From contig CALKMY010000209.1 of the NCBI GenBank assembly GCA_938091275.1, positions 1-6,437 on the forward strand: DNA of 6,437 nt. Direction: 5' to 3'. The translations under genes were made by a program, and so were the position numbers. Source of the DNA: Candidatus Nanopelagicales bacterium. Its GTDB lineage: Bacteria > Actinomycetota > Actinomycetes > S36-B12. How positions within the stretch are numbered: the first letter of the stretch is position 1; every line of letters starts with the position of its first letter. Below are positions 5,672 to 6,437 of the stretch, one piece after another. Under the pieces are notes generated by a model. The model had not been told where the DNA came from and made no database searches. It was given only the letters and a program-made list of their open reading frames with translations.

Positions 5672-6437
5672 TCAGCCAACGTCGATTTCCTCGGCCGGAA
5701 CGTTCTCGAACGTCCCGTCATCGGTCGCCGGAGCGGCATCGTCACTGTTGCCGGCCGGTGCATCCTCTGCAGGTGCATCTCCCGCCGGCGCGTCTTGAGG
5801 ATTCTCCTCGTCCGTCGTCTCCTCGTCCTCGTCCTCGTCCTTCTTCTTCGGCTTCTTGCCGCAGATGACCTTCGGTGCAGCTCTGTAATACGAGCGGATC
5901 GTTTCTCGCTTCACTTCCTGGTCGTTTTGGTAGAAGACTCGATCGACGTCGATGGTGAAGCCTGGGATGCCTGCTTGCGGGGTGCACCCATCCTTCTTCT
6001 TGCGATAGATCTTCTTGGGTTTCCGGATACTGTTGCGTTCGCCGAACTCAGCATCGATCTCGTCGTAGATCTTCGTTCCCCAAAAATCGACCGTCATCGA
6101 CGAGTTGGTCATGTCCGTTGTGATCACCACCGGATACGGACTGTCGTTGCGGAACTGCATATCGAAGATTCCCCAGGCAACGGTTGCTTCCAGGCCCGGC
6201 TGGTAGCGGGAGATATACACCGAGTGGGCCCGGGTACTCACCCGTTCCATGCCCGCGAAGAAAGCTGCCGTCCACACCGCGGTCGTCGCAGCGGAGACGC
6301 CACCTCCCAGGGCCTCTTCGAAGACACCTCCGGGGCCGATGATGGTGCCCTCGGTGTATCCGTGCTCCTCGGTCCTTTCCAAGATGGTGTCGTTCATCGA
6401 GAACGTGTCTCCAGGCATCAAGACGGTGCCGTTGACG
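5672..6437 (-). CDS. VanW-family protein, C-terminal part (cut by right edge)
   Basis: VanW-like domain protein of unknown biochemical function. Relatives include VanW of some vancomycin-resistance clusters and many actinobacterial envelope proteins, which often carry an N-terminal membrane anchor and peptidoglycan-binding repeats; those would lie outside the window. The frame is open to the right edge and gives 254 visible residues. The VanW core runs from VNGTVLMPGDTFSMN (1-15) through EALGGGVSAATT (41-52) and RAHSVYISRYQPGLEATVAWG (69-89) to FRNDSPYPVVI (95-105). C151 and C192 probably form a disulfide. From about residue 194 the chain is low complexity: Lys-rich, then Asp/Glu-rich, then DAPAG/DAPAE repeats and an acidic end. 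ATG 6418 lies inside the domain and is not the start. The stop is 6 bp from the convergent cysS stop. The presence of vancomycin resistance should not be inferred. Confidence 0.88.
   Translation of the reverse strand, partial: VNGTVLMPGDTFSMNDTILERTEEHGYTEGTIIGPGGVFEEALGGGVSAATTAVWTAAFFAGMERVSTRAHSVYISRYQPGLEATVAWGIFDMQFRNDSPYPVVITTDMTNSSMTVDFWGTKIYDEIDAEFGERNSIRKPKKIYRKKKDGCTPQAGIPGFTIDVDRVFYQNDQEVKRETIRSYYRAAPKVICGKKPKKKDEDEDEETTDEENPQDAPAGDAPAEDAPAGNSDDAAPATDDGTFENVPAEEIDVG
5750..5794 (-). repeat. Three imperfect 15-bp repeats encoding DAPAG/DAPAE/DAPAG
   Basis: Within the tail of the VanW-family gene, three consecutive 15-nt units encode DAPAG, DAPAE and DAPAG. Codon use differs between units (for example GAC GCG CCG versus GAT GCA CCT), so the repeat is conserved more at protein than at DNA level and is probably old. 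Confidence 0.75.
5821..5838. repeat. Three tandem copies of CCTCGT
   Basis: Three perfect hexamers, CCTCGT on the plus strand, encode part of the Asp/Glu run in the VanW-family tail. Length changes by slippage would stay in frame because the unit is 6 bp. Confidence 0.8.

Noticed and set aside
5821..5838. Phase-variable contingency repeat
   Set aside because: The unit is 6 bp and only three copies long, so slippage would keep the frame and is expected to be rare.
5672..6437. Vancomycin-resistance locus
   Set aside because: Only a VanW-family domain is present, with no vanHAX or vanRS-type genes nearby, and VanW proteins are common in actinobacteria without resistance.

Overview
This is a GC-rich chromosomal segment of an actinobacterium (Actinomycetota). 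The evidence is the tetrahydrodipicolinate succinylase of the mycobacterial/streptomycete type, a 7Fe ferredoxin directly upstream of dapC, GTG starts, TANNNT -10 elements placed for leaderless transcripts, and an actinobacterial citrate synthase. I cannot name the genus. No mobile elements, tRNA/rRNA genes, CRISPR arrays or prophage genes are visible, and the three gene-free gaps longer than 40 bases are all under 200 bp.

Layout, left to right. dapE (minus, cut by the left edge) and dapD (plus) diverge from a 17-bp gap. dapD meets gltA (citrate synthase, minus) tail to tail. Upstream of gltA lie a strong Shine-Dalgarno and a CRP/GlxR-like palindrome. Next come dapC and the ferredoxin gene, both minus and 15 bp apart, so probably one fdxA-dapC operon reading towards gltA. 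cysS (cysteinyl-tRNA synthetase, plus) diverges from fdxA across about 190 bp that holds candidate promoter elements for both and an interrupted dyad. cysS ends 6 bp from the tail of a convergent VanW-family gene, which runs off the right edge.

Function. dapD, dapC and dapE are the three successive enzymes of the succinylase branch of diaminopimelate/lysine synthesis, which supplies meso-DAP for peptidoglycan as well as lysine. DapD uses succinyl-CoA and DapC uses glutamate. Both come from the TCA cycle that citrate synthase feeds, which may explain why gltA sits among the dap genes (inference). The VanW-family protein is probably an envelope protein, but its function is not established.

I do not see a wholly new system here. 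The most interesting points are regulatory: a very compact, nearly symmetric divergent promoter that appears to start both dapD and dapE without leaders; a 9-of-10 CRP/GlxR half-site match upstream of gltA; and a dyad in the fdxA-cysS gap. Two coding regions also merit a look: a CysRS of a less usual subtype, and a VanW protein with an altered core motif and a charged repetitive tail.
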